Positions 1 to 7,899 of a stretch of 35,111 nucleotides of DNA are shown in pieces. The number at the start of each line of letters is the position of its first letter. The stretch's first letter is position 1. The notes beneath the pieces are model-generated. The model made no database searches, was not told the DNA's origin, and worked only from the letters and a program-made list of their open reading frames with translations. The stretch comes from CAZDME01 sp964506785 [NCBI: uncultured bacterium] (GTDB lineage Bacteria; CAZDME01; JAYEMH01): positions 1 through 35,111 of the forward strand of contig CAZDME010000006.1 in NCBI GenBank assembly GCA_964506785.1, given 5' to 3'. The position numbers and the translations under genes are program-made.

Positions 1-336
1 GTCCTTGAAGGAGGCTTTCAGAGCCAGGGGCGTTCCGTCCTTGTCCACCGGGCAGGGGGTGGAGCCGGTGGTGTCTATGCCGATCCCGGCGACCGATTTA
101 CCCGCTCCCGCAGGCAGCTGGGCCAGCGCCCCTTTTACAGCCTCCGCCATGGAATCGATGTAGTCCTGCGGGTGCTGCCGGAACCGATTCTTGGCCGGGT
201 CGCAGTACTGACCCTTGAGCCAGCGTTTGTAATAGGCCACCTGGTTGGCCTCTTCTTTTCCGTCCTTAACATTGACGACGACCGCCCGCACCGAGTGGGT
301 TCCAAAATCTAAACCAAGGATGTACTGTTCTGCCAT
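1..336 (-). CDS. araB: Ribulokinase, N-terminal part (runs off window)
   Basis: FGGY-family carbohydrate kinase that phosphorylates L-ribulose in the cytoplasm during pentose use. The first 112 residues are present; the gene continues beyond base 1. The reading starts MAEQYILGLDFGTHSVRAVV, the phosphate-binding N-terminus of the family. It then carries the ribulokinase-type YCDPA..N.FRQHP.DYI stretch and the GIGIDTTGSTP motif, which separate it from glycerol or xylulose kinases. A GGAGG-like ribosome site lies just upstream of the ATG. The DNA is about 60-65% GC, far richer than the operon next to it. No arabinose gene or regulator is visible, so the context does not support the function; the protein sequence does. 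It may belong to a different genome (see findings). Confidence 0.85.
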   Translation of the reverse strand, partial: MAEQYILGLDFGTHSVRAVVVNVKDGKEEANQVAYYKRWLKGQYCDPAKNRFRQHPQDYIDSMAEAVKGALAQLPAGAGKSVAGIGIDTTGSTPCPVDKDGTPLALKASFKD

Positions 337-384
337 AATTGCCCCTTCCTCCGTGGCCGTATCGTGCTTCAGCCGTGCCCGGAT

Positions 385-513
385 CTATCCATGATGGTAG
401 TACACATCTAAAAGCATCTCCGTAAATTCACTGATGTTTTTTCGGCCGATTCTTGAAAGAGTATCGATTACCTTCTTCAAATATTCATTTATTTGCTCAT
501 CTCTATTTCTCAT
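385..513 (-). pseudogene. Truncated SIS-domain sedoheptulose-7-phosphate isomerase (GmhA-like), N-terminal fragment
   Basis: A 42-codon frame begins with an ATG that overlaps the stop of the upstream heptose kinase by four bases (ATGA), the same coupling used elsewhere in this operon. The peptide has the helical lead-in (INEYLKKVIDTLSRIG...FTEMLLDVYY) typical of GmhA/SIS proteins just before the sugar-binding core. It stops where the GNGGS region should follow. GmhA makes D-glycero-D-manno-heptose 7-phosphate from sedoheptulose 7-phosphate, the first step of the pathway whose later enzymes lie upstream. The stop coincides with a sharp rise in GC, so this is either a true 3' deletion or an assembly join. 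The family call rests on a short helical match plus context. Confidence 0.6.
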
Positions 514-1499
514 TTTTTCTCGTCCTCATAGATTAATTTTGAGCCCTCTTTTTCGAATTTAAACTCTAACCTCCTTAAAAAGGACATTTCGCTCTCTAAT
601 TTTTTGTGGTTTTTCTTATCGCAATAGAAAAGCAAAAAACCTCCTCCGCCCGCGCCTAACAGTTTCCCGCCGACGGCTCCGCTGGCTATGGCCCTATAGT
701 ACAGATTGTCTATCTTGGGGTTGGTTATCTTAGAAGCCAGTTCCTGTTTCAAGACCCAGTTCTTATGCAGTATTTCACCGAAGGTATTTAGGTCCCCCCG
801 CGATAAAACATCCCGTGCTTTCCAGACTAAATCCACCATTTTTTTTAAAATATCGGACTTTTTTTTAGACTGGACGTTTTCTTTCTGCTCCGCCAGGATT
901 GAGGAAGCTTTCCTCTGGTCCCCGATATAAAACATGAATAAGTTATTCTCCAGGGTTTTAAATACCTCGTCTTCCAGCTGCAATGGCTCGACCATTACCG
1001 CCATACCCGGCGGATTGAATCTGATGACATTCAACCCCCCAAAGGCGGCTGCGTACTGGTCCTGCTTGCCGATTGGCTCTTTTAAGGTATCAATTTCAAT
1101 ATCGCAGGCTTCTTCCGCTAACTGCTGCTTGCTAACCGGCATTCTGAATTCCCGGTATAAAGTATGGAGCATCCCCACCGTAAAGGATGAAGATGAGCCT
1201 AATCCGGTGCTGGCCGGGATATCGGCGTTTGAACTTACTTCCAGGGCCCCTTTTACTTTAAATTTTTTAAGGATTTCTTTTACGATAGGGTGTTTTAATT
1301 CATTAACATCGGAGACAGTTTCGGTATGTGAGTATTTCACCCTGACCTTATCTTCATCGAAGAAATAATGCGAAGAAATATAAACGAATTTATCTATCGT
1401 CGTGCTTAAAACGGCCCCGGGGAAGTGCTGGTAGAATTCCTTTAAATCCGAGCCGCCGCCGACGAAACTAACCCTGAACGGGGTTTTGGTAATTATCAT
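510..1499 (-). CDS. hddA: GHMP kinase, D-glycero-D-manno-heptose 7-phosphate kinase
   Basis: Cytoplasmic GHMP kinase of 329 residues, the usual length. It is predicted to phosphorylate C1 of D-glycero-D-manno-heptose 7-phosphate, giving the 1,7-bisphosphate for GDP-heptose synthesis. The N-terminal substrate motif TPFRVSFVGGGSD is at residues 6-18. The ATP-binding motif PASTGLGSSSSF is at about 95-106, a conserved GKQDQYAAAFGG at about 144-155, and the C-terminal glycine-rich GAGGGGFLLF loop near 280. Its start overlaps the stop of the nucleotidyltransferase fusion by four bases, and its own stop overlaps the SIS fragment, so translation is probably coupled. The substrate is inferred from family and neighbours; a related sugar-1-kinase (e.g. 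fucokinase-like) is less likely because HAD and SIS partners flank it. Confidence 0.87.
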   Translation of the reverse strand: MIITKTPFRVSFVGGGSDLKEFYQHFPGAVLSTTIDKFVYISSHYFFDEDKVRVKYSHTETVSDVNELKHPIVKEILKKFKVKGALEVSSNADIPASTGLGSSSSFTVGMLHTLYREFRMPVSKQQLAEEACDIEIDTLKEPIGKQDQYAAAFGGLNVIRFNPPGMAVMVEPLQLEDEVFKTLENNLFMFYIGDQRKASSILAEQKENVQSKKKSDILKKMVDLVWKARDVLSRGDLNTFGEILHKNWVLKQELASKITNPKIDNLYYRAIASGAVGGKLLGAGGGGFLLFYCDKKNHKKLESEMSFLRRLEFKFEKEGSKLIYEDEKK

Positions 1500-3391
1500 T
1501 TTCCCTTTCCCCTTTTTATAATCATATCGGCAAATCTTTTTTCTTTCTTTACCAAATTATACTCGTCTTTCTTCCGTGTTTCAATCAACCTATTTATCTC
1601 GTTTTTATTTAGCCCTTTCCATTTATAAAAGCTGGAAATCCTCTTTGCTAATAATCCGGAATCAATCTCGCAGAATATTTTTAAGTCTGCTTTCTCCCTT
1701 AAATTTTTGGCTCCCAGGGCAATTACCCCTTTTATGATAATTATCGCGGCGCTGCCCATTTTATATCTTATTTTACTTCCGCTTGTCCCGCGGCTTAACG
1801 CATCATATCTATTTATGGCAATTTCCCTTTTCTTGAAAAATTTTTCCAGGTCATCATTAATCCTCTCCATTTGAAACCGGTCGTAGACGTTATGTTCCTT
1901 CCTCCTTTTTTCTTTTGGAAGGAGCCAATTGTCCAAATTTATGATTAATGCCTTTTTCTTTAGCTCCCGGAATTTTTGGGCGAGATAATTTGCCAGAATT
2001 GTTTTCCCGGAGCGGGTATTTCCTCCGATAATGATTATAAACGGTTTTTTTGCCTTGGATTTCAAAACCTTGGTTTTTATTTTTTCGAAATATTTTTTAT
2101 AGGGTTCGTCAATAATAAAATCAACTGCCTCAGGTAAATTCTCGAAAAAATAATCGGGTTTTATTTCGATATTCTTGCCTCCCTTGCCGCTTCTAAGGGC
2201 TATCGGCGTCACTCCCGCCTTCTTAGCGCATAGAATATCTCTAAAGGAATCCCCGATAAAAAAGGAATGTTTTAAATCGATATTAAAATCTTTCTCTGCT
2301 TCTTTGACCATGCCGATTTCCGGCTTTCGGCAGCTGCATTTGATTTTAAAGGCGGGGTTTTCGCCGGGGTGGCCTTTATCCGGATGATGGGGGCAGTAAT
2401 AAATTGAATCTAATTTAGCTTTTTCTCCCCCTAACAGGGTTTCCATCTTTTTATGGATATTTTCAAGCCCTTCGATTGTGCACAAACCTCTGGCAACGAC
2501 CGGCTGGTTGGTAACGACCACCGCCAAGAATTCCGAATCGTTTATTTTTTTTATCGCTTTACCCGTCCCGGGAAGAAATCTGAAATCTTTGATTTTGTGA
2601 AGTAAATCAACCTCTTCGTTGATTACCCCGTCTCTGTCCAAAAAGATTGCCTTCCTCTTCTCTTCGTTGTTGAATCTTTCGATTTTGCCGCTTGAATAGT
2701 CTTTTTTAACCTCTTTCAATCTTTCCGGGGTGCCCGCGTCCTTCAGGTATTCGGCGGTATTATAGCCGTATATTTTCTTCCCGCCTGTTAATCCGGGGAA
2801 TATATCTTTACCGAAATCCGCCTTTTCCCCTCTTTTGATATATTTAAAGATTCCCGGCGATAGAAGGTATACCCCGGCATTAACCAGGTTGCTGAAATAT
2901 TTATTGGCCTGATGAGGTTTTGGGTGAAAGGCGGTAATTCTCTTGTTTTTATCGATTTCAACCAGGTCGCTGTCGTTAGGGTGGTCGTTTGGGTGTATCA
3001 CCAGTGTTCCCAGGGCATTTTTTCTTTTATGGAATTTGACGAGTCTTTCTAAATTCATATTCACCATCACATCGCCGTAAAAAACAATAAAATCCTCCCT
3101 TAATTTATTTTCGATTTCTTTAATTCCCCCGGTCGTTCCTAAAGGTTCATTTTCCGAGAAATAACTGATTTTAACACCCGGATTACTTCCGTCTTTGAAA
3201 TATTTCTCGATTACCTTCGATAAATGTCCGGTTAAAATTATAATATCTTTTATGTTATACCTCCGCAATAATCTAATCTGGTGTTCTAATATCGGCATGC
3301 CCCCTATTTTTATCATCGGCTTGGGGATTTTCTTGGTTAAATCCCCCAGTCTCACTCCCTTGCCTCCGGCCAGGATTACCGCTTTCATCAT
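1496..3391 (-). CDS. Three-domain fusion: sugar-1-phosphate nucleotidyltransferase, HAD heptose-bisphosphate phosphatase, P-loop kinase-like domain
   Basis: A 631-residue cytoplasmic enzyme. Residues 2-235 form a nucleotidyltransferase (LAGGKGVRL at 7-15, GD acidic pair near 106) like HddC or mannose-1-phosphate guanylyltransferase. Residues 247-425 form a HisB/GmhB-type HAD phosphatase: DRDGV at 252-256, TNQ at 294-296, zinc-type ligands around C333 and C352/C354, and GDS at 380-382. Residues 448-631 form a uridine-kinase-like P-loop domain with Walker A GNTRSGKT at 457-464, a LDNW segment and a YDALSR element. The first two domains would remove the C7 phosphate from heptose bisphosphate and activate the 1-phosphate with a nucleotide. 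The third has no obvious place in that pathway; the position usually VEG in uridine kinases reads IKG here. Four-base overlaps link it to both neighbours. Confidence 0.85.
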   Translation of the reverse strand: MMKAVILAGGKGVRLGDLTKKIPKPMIKIGGMPILEHQIRLLRRYNIKDIIILTGHLSKVIEKYFKDGSNPGVKISYFSENEPLGTTGGIKEIENKLREDFIVFYGDVMVNMNLERLVKFHKRKNALGTLVIHPNDHPNDSDLVEIDKNKRITAFHPKPHQANKYFSNLVNAGVYLLSPGIFKYIKRGEKADFGKDIFPGLTGGKKIYGYNTAEYLKDAGTPERLKEVKKDYSSGKIERFNNEEKRKAIFLDRDGVINEEVDLLHKIKDFRFLPGTGKAIKKINDSEFLAVVVTNQPVVARGLCTIEGLENIHKKMETLLGGEKAKLDSIYYCPHHPDKGHPGENPAFKIKCSCRKPEIGMVKEAEKDFNIDLKHSFFIGDSFRDILCAKKAGVTPIALRSGKGGKNIEIKPDYFFENLPEAVDFIIDEPYKKYFEKIKTKVLKSKAKKPFIIIIGGNTRSGKTILANYLAQKFRELKKKALIINLDNWLLPKEKRRKEHNVYDRFQMERINDDLEKFFKKREIAINRYDALSRGTSGSKIRYKMGSAAIIIIKGVIALGAKNLREKADLKIFCEIDSGLLAKRISSFYKWKGLNKNEINRLIETRKKDEYNLVKKEKRFADMIIKRGKGK

Positions 3392-4338
3392 TTAATTCCT
3401 CTTTTTTTAAGTTCCGCATCCACCGCCAGCTCAACCGCTTTATCGGAAGTTATTTTTACTTTCCAGCCTAAGCCGTGTATTTTTGAAAGATCGTAATTGA
3501 ACCTGGGCACATCGCCAATCCAGCCCCGTTCTCCACCGGTATATTTAAATTTGACCCCTTCCAGCCCCATTTTCTCCGCCACGATTTCGGCGATTTTTGT
3601 TGCCGTGGTGGCGCTGTCTACACCCAGGTTGAAATAATTTATTTTCTCATTCGAATTTTTCCAGGCAAAAATCATTCCTTCAACCAGGTCTTTAACATAA
3701 AGGTACGGTTTTTCCTGCCGGCCGTCTCCTAAAATGACTAATTCCCGGGGATTGGCAATTAGTTTTTCGATAAAATCGTACATTGCCCCGTGAGTGGCCC
3801 TTTCCCCGGCCACGTTAGGAAATCTAAAAATCCAGGCCTGAATATCGCAGTTGGTGCTAAAGGCAGAGATATAAGCCTCAGAGGCCAGCTTTGCCGCTCC
3901 ATAAAAAGAAATCGGAAATAAGGGGCCGGTATCCTCATTCAGTTTTTTAGACAATTCTCCATATATGGCCGAACTTGAGGCAAAAATTATCTGCTTGACA
4001 TTATTTTCTTTCATGCGCTCAAGAATATTGAAGGTAGTCATAAATGTTCGCTCTAAATCGACATGTAGATTTTCTGCCCCTTTCTGGATATCCGAATCGG
4101 CCGCTAAATGAAAAACACAGTTAAATTTATACTTTTTAAAAATCCCGTCTATTTTCTCTCTCCGGAGAATATTTTCTTTAATAAAAGTAAAACGGGGATT
4201 CGCCTTGAGGTGGGCGATATTTTCCTCCCGCCCCAGGCTTAAATCGTCAATACAGACAACCTTATCGGTTTCTTTGATTAAGCCGTCTATCAGGTGGCTG
4301 CCGATAAAACCGGCCCCGCCGGTTACCAGAATATTCAT
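3388..4338 (-). CDS. NAD-dependent epimerase/dehydratase (extended SDR)
   Basis: Extended short-chain dehydrogenase of 316 residues acting on a nucleotide sugar. The Rossmann motif GGAGFIGSH is at residues 7-15 and an acidic DD pair that binds NAD ribose is at 31-32. The family HLAA segment is near 77-80, SSSAIYG near 121-127, and the catalytic Tyr146/Lys150 pair falls in YGAAK. The closest broad group is UDP-glucose 4-epimerase-like enzymes, but the product sugar cannot be read from sequence. It lies 9 bases after the glycosyltransferase and its stop overlaps the next start, so it is part of the same operon. It could modify the activated heptose or a second sugar of the glycan. Confidence 0.85.
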   Translation of the reverse strand: MNILVTGGAGFIGSHLIDGLIKETDKVVCIDDLSLGREENIAHLKANPRFTFIKENILRREKIDGIFKKYKFNCVFHLAADSDIQKGAENLHVDLERTFMTTFNILERMKENNVKQIIFASSSAIYGELSKKLNEDTGPLFPISFYGAAKLASEAYISAFSTNCDIQAWIFRFPNVAGERATHGAMYDFIEKLIANPRELVILGDGRQEKPYLYVKDLVEGMIFAWKNSNEKINYFNLGVDSATTATKIAEIVAEKMGLEGVKFKYTGGERGWIGDVPRFNYDLSKIHGLGWKVKITSDKAVELAVDAELKKRGIK

Positions 4339-4347
4339 TATGCGCCT

Positions 4348-5043
4348 CTATAATAGTTTCGGGTCGATTTTAAGATTGAAGCGGTATTTAAAAATACATC
4401 TTAAATAGGCCTTGCCGCTCCGCCATTTATGCAGGGTTACCTCTCCTATCCGCATTCTATAGGGAATTTCTATTTCTTTATGCTTGAATCCCTCCAAGTT
4501 ACTTCTGATAATAACCTCGCATGGAAAGGAATAGTTATTTTCCCAAACTATCTTTTCATTAACTTCCCGCTTCATACAGAACATCCCGGTCGAAACATCA
4601 TGCACGTTGACTTTATAAAGAAGCCGGACTAAAAAGGCAAAAGACCTGTTGGCCATTTTATTGAAAAAAGGCATCTCTTCCTTTAAGTTTTTGCTAAATC
4701 GGTTGCCTGAAATTATATCATTTCCTTGGGCGATTAATTCGAGAAGGCGTGGGATATATTCCATGGGGTAGGTGTTATCGCAGTCTGCGGTAATGATAAT
4801 ATCTCCTTTTGCCGCGTTTATCGCCGTTCTCAAGGCAATGCCGTGGCCTTGCGGCTTCTGGCGGATAACCCGCGCCCCCATTTCTTCGGCGATATCCGCC
4901 GTTCGGTCTTTACTGCTGTCAACCAGGACTATTTCCGTATCGTAGTTTTCCGTATGCCTTCGGATTTCTTCTATCATCTTTGTAATTACTTTTTCCTCGT
5001 TGAAGCTGGGCATGGCGACCGTTAGTTTAATTTTATTATTCAT
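4348..5043 (-). CDS. Family 2 glycosyltransferase (dolichyl-phosphate-mannose-synthase-like)
   Basis: A GT-A fold glycosyltransferase of 231 residues. It shows the opening MPSFNEE motif at 11-17, VDSSKD at 41-46, and the metal/nucleotide-binding ADCDNTYP at 86-93, which corresponds to the DXD motif. The architecture matches DPM-synthase or DPG-synthase-like GT2 proteins that transfer a sugar to a lipid phosphate or a glycan. No C-terminal membrane helices are visible, so it probably acts at the cytoplasmic face of the inner membrane. Its start overlaps the stop of the flavoprotein by four bases. Donor and acceptor are unknown; GDP-heptose is a reasonable donor given the operon. Confidence 0.85.
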   Translation of the reverse strand: MNNKIKLTVAMPSFNEEKVITKMIEEIRRHTENYDTEIVLVDSSKDRTADIAEEMGARVIRQKPQGHGIALRTAINAAKGDIIITADCDNTYPMEYIPRLLELIAQGNDIISGNRFSKNLKEEMPFFNKMANRSFAFLVRLLYKVNVHDVSTGMFCMKREVNEKIVWENNYSFPCEVIIRSNLEGFKHKEIEIPYRMRIGEVTLHKWRSGKAYLRCIFKYRFNLKIDPKLL

Positions 5044-6335
5044 CCTTTACCTACCCCGTTTAACTTTCCCGCCAGTTTAAAGCTGTGGTCGATGATTTTG
5101 TCCATATTCAAGTATTCGAACTCGGCAAACCGGCCGCAGCAATCAATTCCCTCACCCAAAAGATAATTTAAGACCCTATCGGCATTTTTTCTGTGGTTCA
5201 AGTCGTAAATAACATAGGCATATTGGAATTTTTTTAGATCGACATCCGTTATCTCGTTTTTATCTACCAACTTTAATTCATCCAGGGCGGTAATGACCTT
5301 ATCTTTGATTTTATCTTCTTTTAAGCCGGCCAGGTAGCTATTAGGGCGGTAGGTAATTTCCGCCATAATGGTTGCCCCTCCTTTATCCAAAGAGTATTTT
5401 TCTCCCAAAAAATTGATTTTTGAAAGACGGTGGAAGATAATATTCTTATCGGCAAAATTTATGGCAAAATTCCTGCCAATCTTATCTTTTTTTGCCTGAA
5501 GGCAGACGATATAAATGGAATTATACTTGAGTTCCCCCAAGGCCCTTAAAATCTCCTCGGGGGCTTGAAGATATTCAAACAGCTCATGAAGGGGCATACA
5601 ATTAAGCAAACGCCCGGCCGAGAATTTCCCTTTATCGGTTTCAATCTCCCATGTTTTATCTTTTCTTCGGATTTGTTTGATATTTACCGCCGTCATAACT
5701 TTAGACTTTTTAACAATTCCCTTGGCGAAACCGTTAACGAGCTCTTGTATTCCGCCCGTTTTCGGATAATGAAAATATAATTGATGAAGGTATCCTTCTG
5801 TCTGAATTCCCCGGGCAGATTTTATTACATCTTCTCGGGGCGGCTTGGGAATTCTTTCAACCATCTGGGTATCCATATATGAGGGGTCGAACTTCCATAT
5901 TTTGGCATTATGCGGCGCTAAATAAAGCCTGGTAATCCCTTCGCCGAAAGTTTTCAAAAAAAACTGAAGCATGTTTTTTGCTTCATAATTTTCGTAGGGA
6001 TTATTTAAAAATTCTTTGAGGCAGTAATCCCTCTCGTCTTTATCTAGCGAGGCCAGGTCATTTTCGAAAGGGTATTTGACCAGTTTTCCCTTATGATATA
6101 TCTTATTGGATCTTTTAATTTTGTTAGAATCGATGACCGAAAGGCAGGCCTCGAGTTGTTTCTTATCCTTTGAAAAAAGGATATGCGGGCCGATATCATG
6201 GTATATGCCGTTAAAGTCGAAACTCCGGCATAAACCGCCGATTTGGACTTCTTTTTCTAAAATCGTTGTTTCTCTATTTAGAAAATACGCAAGCGTTACA
6301 CCGCTCAACCCGCCGCCTAAAATTACGGTTTTCAT
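5040..6335 (-). CDS. FAD-dependent amine-oxidase/UDP-galactopyranose-mutase-like protein
   Basis: A 431-residue flavoprotein. The dinucleotide-binding motif GGGLSG is at residues 7-12, with the ribose-binding Glu27. A second FAD motif region, GGLCRSF....YHDIGPHI, spans 33-52 and is typical of protoporphyrinogen-oxidase and UDP-galactopyranose-mutase relatives. Proteins of this group are common in surface polysaccharide clusters, where they may interconvert pyranose and furanose sugars or act as desaturases. This is the first gene of the glycan operon, with an AAGAA-type ribosome site about ten bases before the ATG, 70 bases downstream of a tRNA gene. The reaction cannot be assigned: a mutase is plausible, but the overall sequence looks more like the uncharacterised amine-oxidase branch. 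Confidence 0.75.
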   Translation of the reverse strand: MKTVILGGGLSGVTLAYFLNRETTILEKEVQIGGLCRSFDFNGIYHDIGPHILFSKDKKQLEACLSVIDSNKIKRSNKIYHKGKLVKYPFENDLASLDKDERDYCLKEFLNNPYENYEAKNMLQFFLKTFGEGITRLYLAPHNAKIWKFDPSYMDTQMVERIPKPPREDVIKSARGIQTEGYLHQLYFHYPKTGGIQELVNGFAKGIVKKSKVMTAVNIKQIRRKDKTWEIETDKGKFSAGRLLNCMPLHELFEYLQAPEEILRALGELKYNSIYIVCLQAKKDKIGRNFAINFADKNIIFHRLSKINFLGEKYSLDKGGATIMAEITYRPNSYLAGLKEDKIKDKVITALDELKLVDKNEITDVDLKKFQYAYVIYDLNHRKNADRVLNYLLGEGIDCCGRFAEFEYLNMDKIIDHSFKLAGKLNGVGKG

Positions 6336-6406
6336 TTAAATGATTTCTTCCCCAAAATTAAAATTCCCGTTACCCCCCTATGCGGTCCTGATAAAAAAAT
6401 TTTAAG

Positions 6407-6483
6407 TGGTAGCGCGTACGGGATTCGAACCCGTTACCTCCGCCTTGAGAGGGCGGCGTCTTAACCAAATCGACCAACGCGCC
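6407..6483 (-). tRNA. tRNA-Glu (anticodon CTC)
   Basis: A full cloverleaf folds on the minus strand. The acceptor stem has seven pairs (GGCGCGT with ACGCGCT, the first a G-U wobble). The D arm is GTC/GAC, and the anticodon stem CCGCC/GGCGG closes the loop CTCTCAA, whose centre CTC reads GAG. The T arm is ACGGG-TTCGAAT-CCCGT. The discriminator is A and the 3' CCA is encoded (6407-6409). A T-rich run follows, which could end transcription before the glycan operon. Confidence 0.95.
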
Positions 6484-6662
6484 ATTGGCTGCCTGAACTT
6501 GAAGCTGGAGGAACCACCTCCCTCGACTACGCTCGGGACAAGCAGCCTCACGTAATTCATCTACTTATGAGGCTGACCATACACCATTACAAACACGGCT
6601 TTATCGATTTAGGCAACCTAAACTAATCCGGCATCCTATAATAGTCGTTTCTGCTGTCTTAA
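6484..6662. repeat. Intergenic region with short inverted repeats (REP-like)
   Basis: No gene is seen between tRNA-Glu and the 3' end of the Fic gene. Position 6519-6538 is a short palindromic element (CCCTCGA...GCTCGGGA) that resembles small hairpin repeats common in environmental genomes. A perfect eight-base inverted repeat, CAGCCTCA at 6543-6550 and TGAGGCTG at 6568-6575, follows. These look like dispersed non-coding hairpins; no function is claimed. Confidence 0.5.
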
Positions 6663-6723
6663 AACCGTGTCCCAAAATGTCCTATAACCATGTCCTATAA
6701 TGTCCTATATTTGGGACACGGTT
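6663..6723. repeat. 14-bp perfect inverted repeat enclosing three direct repeats, at the Fic gene 3' end
   Basis: AACCGTGTCCCAAA at 6663-6676 is exactly complementary in reverse to TTTGGGACACGGTT at 6710-6723. The 33-base interior holds three copies of ATGTCCTATA, starting at 6677, 6690 and 6700. The stop codon of the Fic gene (6705-6707) lies in the last repeat, and its final codons lie in the right arm. It could be a protein-binding operator, a transcript-end structure or the remnant of a small mobile hairpin. There is no T-run, so it is not a standard intrinsic terminator. Confidence 0.7.
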
Positions 6724-7763
6724 GACGATAATACGTAGTAAGCACTTTTGAGCTCACCTCTCCTTAGAAGGATCCCTTTTTCGACTAACGAGGTCAAATC
6801 TCTGGTAGCAGTCCGGCGAATGCTCCCGCACAGCCTTTGGCACTGTTCGTTGTTAATCTGTTCGTTAACAAAAAGATATCTAATAATCTTTTCCTGTCTT
6901 AAATTTAGATTGTATTGTGATAGCTCCTTAATAATTTTCTCCGAGCCAATTATCTTTTTACCTTTTTCGTTAATTTCTTCCATCTGCGACCGCAGGCCTT
7001 CAACGAAATAGCTAAACCAAGCTGTCATGTCCATATTGTTGTTTCGTACGGTTTGAATTGCCTGATAGTACAAAGGTCTATCCTTATCATAATACTCCGA
7101 GATGGTAAAAAGCCGTTTAAAATCATAACCGGTCTTATAGAGAATAAGAGTTGATAGAATACGGGCAGTTCTGCCGTTTCCATCAATAAAAGGATGAATA
7201 TGCACAAATTGAAACTGAGCGATACCGGCCACAAGGATAGGCGATACCTCTTCGGCCTTATTTATCCATTCTACGAACTCCCGCATAAGATGCGGAACAT
7301 CTAAAGGCCCGGGCGGAGTATAAATAACCTCGCGTGTCCGGGAATTAACTACATAGTTTTGAATTTTGCGGTAATTGCCCGGGTCCGCTTTTTCTCCGCG
7401 CACACCCTTAACAAGAATTTTATGCAGTTCTCGTATAACGCCCTCTGAAATCGGATCCTCCTTGCCGAGATACTTTGAGATAAAATCCATTGCTTTCTTA
7501 TAATTCAAAAGTTCTTTTTCATCATCCCGGTTAACACCCTTAACTTTTTTCCCCTCTAATATATCTTTAGCCTGCTTAAGGCTCAAAGCTGTGCCTTCGA
7601 TATGCGTGGAATGATGCGATTCAAGGATAAGCGCTTTTTTCTGCAAATCAGTAAGCCAGTCATCCTTAAGTTTTATCGCATCCAAGAACCCCCGCACCCG
7701 CTCTATCTCAACGAGCGCCTTGTTGATCCTTGGAGTTATCGTATATTTTGGATTAAATGGCAT
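6705..7763 (-). CDS. Fic family protein (AMPylase-type) with C-terminal winged-helix
   Basis: A 352-residue Fic protein, of the type that usually transfers AMP to a hydroxyl of a target protein. The core motif HPFIDGNGR is at residues 190-198, with catalytic His190 intact. An inhibitory helix of the class II form, (S/T)xxxE(G/N), reads S52-THI-E56-G57, so activity is probably held off by its own N-terminus. The last 70 residues (about 285-350) look like a winged-helix DNA-binding domain, as in many chromosomal Fic regulators. A GAGG ribosome site precedes the ATG. No separate antitoxin gene is present. It sits between two tRNA genes with a secreted protein upstream, suggesting accessory DNA. 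The target is unknown. Confidence 0.92.
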   Translation of the reverse strand: MPFNPKYTITPRINKALVEIERVRGFLDAIKLKDDWLTDLQKKALILESHHSTHIEGTALSLKQAKDILEGKKVKGVNRDDEKELLNYKKAMDFISKYLGKEDPISEGVIRELHKILVKGVRGEKADPGNYRKIQNYVVNSRTREVIYTPPGPLDVPHLMREFVEWINKAEEVSPILVAGIAQFQFVHIHPFIDGNGRTARILSTLILYKTGYDFKRLFTISEYYDKDRPLYYQAIQTVRNNNMDMTAWFSYFVEGLRSQMEEINEKGKKIIGSEKIIKELSQYNLNLRQEKIIRYLFVNEQINNEQCQRLCGSIRRTATRDLTSLVEKGILLRRGELKSAYYVLSSTVSQI

Positions 7764-7899
7764 AATAGTGCCTCGCCAAATGACAACCTATACATTTTGG
7801 CTTATTGTTTAAGAAAGACCTCTCATCTTTCTTCGATGCCCGGTTGTGATGAATTGCAGTAGAATTGCTAATTCGAATTAATATATTCGTAATATTTTT
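7764..7899. other. Intergenic region with two small inverted repeats
   Basis: Between the SH3-like gene and fic there is a near-perfect inverted repeat (GCCAAATG at 7775-7782, CATTTTGGC at 7793-7801) just upstream of the Fic start. A perfect eight-base one follows (AAGAAAGA at 7811-7818, TCTTTCTT at 7826-7833). The first is well placed to act as an operator for fic, the second as a weak transcript-end hairpin for the upstream gene. Both roles are inference from position. Confidence 0.35.

Noticed and set aside
934-1368. Plus-strand frame of 144 codons within the heptose kinase
   Set aside because: It lies fully antisense to a strongly supported gene and has no recognisable features.
6705-7763. 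Fic as a Doc-type toxin with a separate antitoxin
   Set aside because: The protein is long, carries its own inhibitory motif, and no small antitoxin frame lies beside it.
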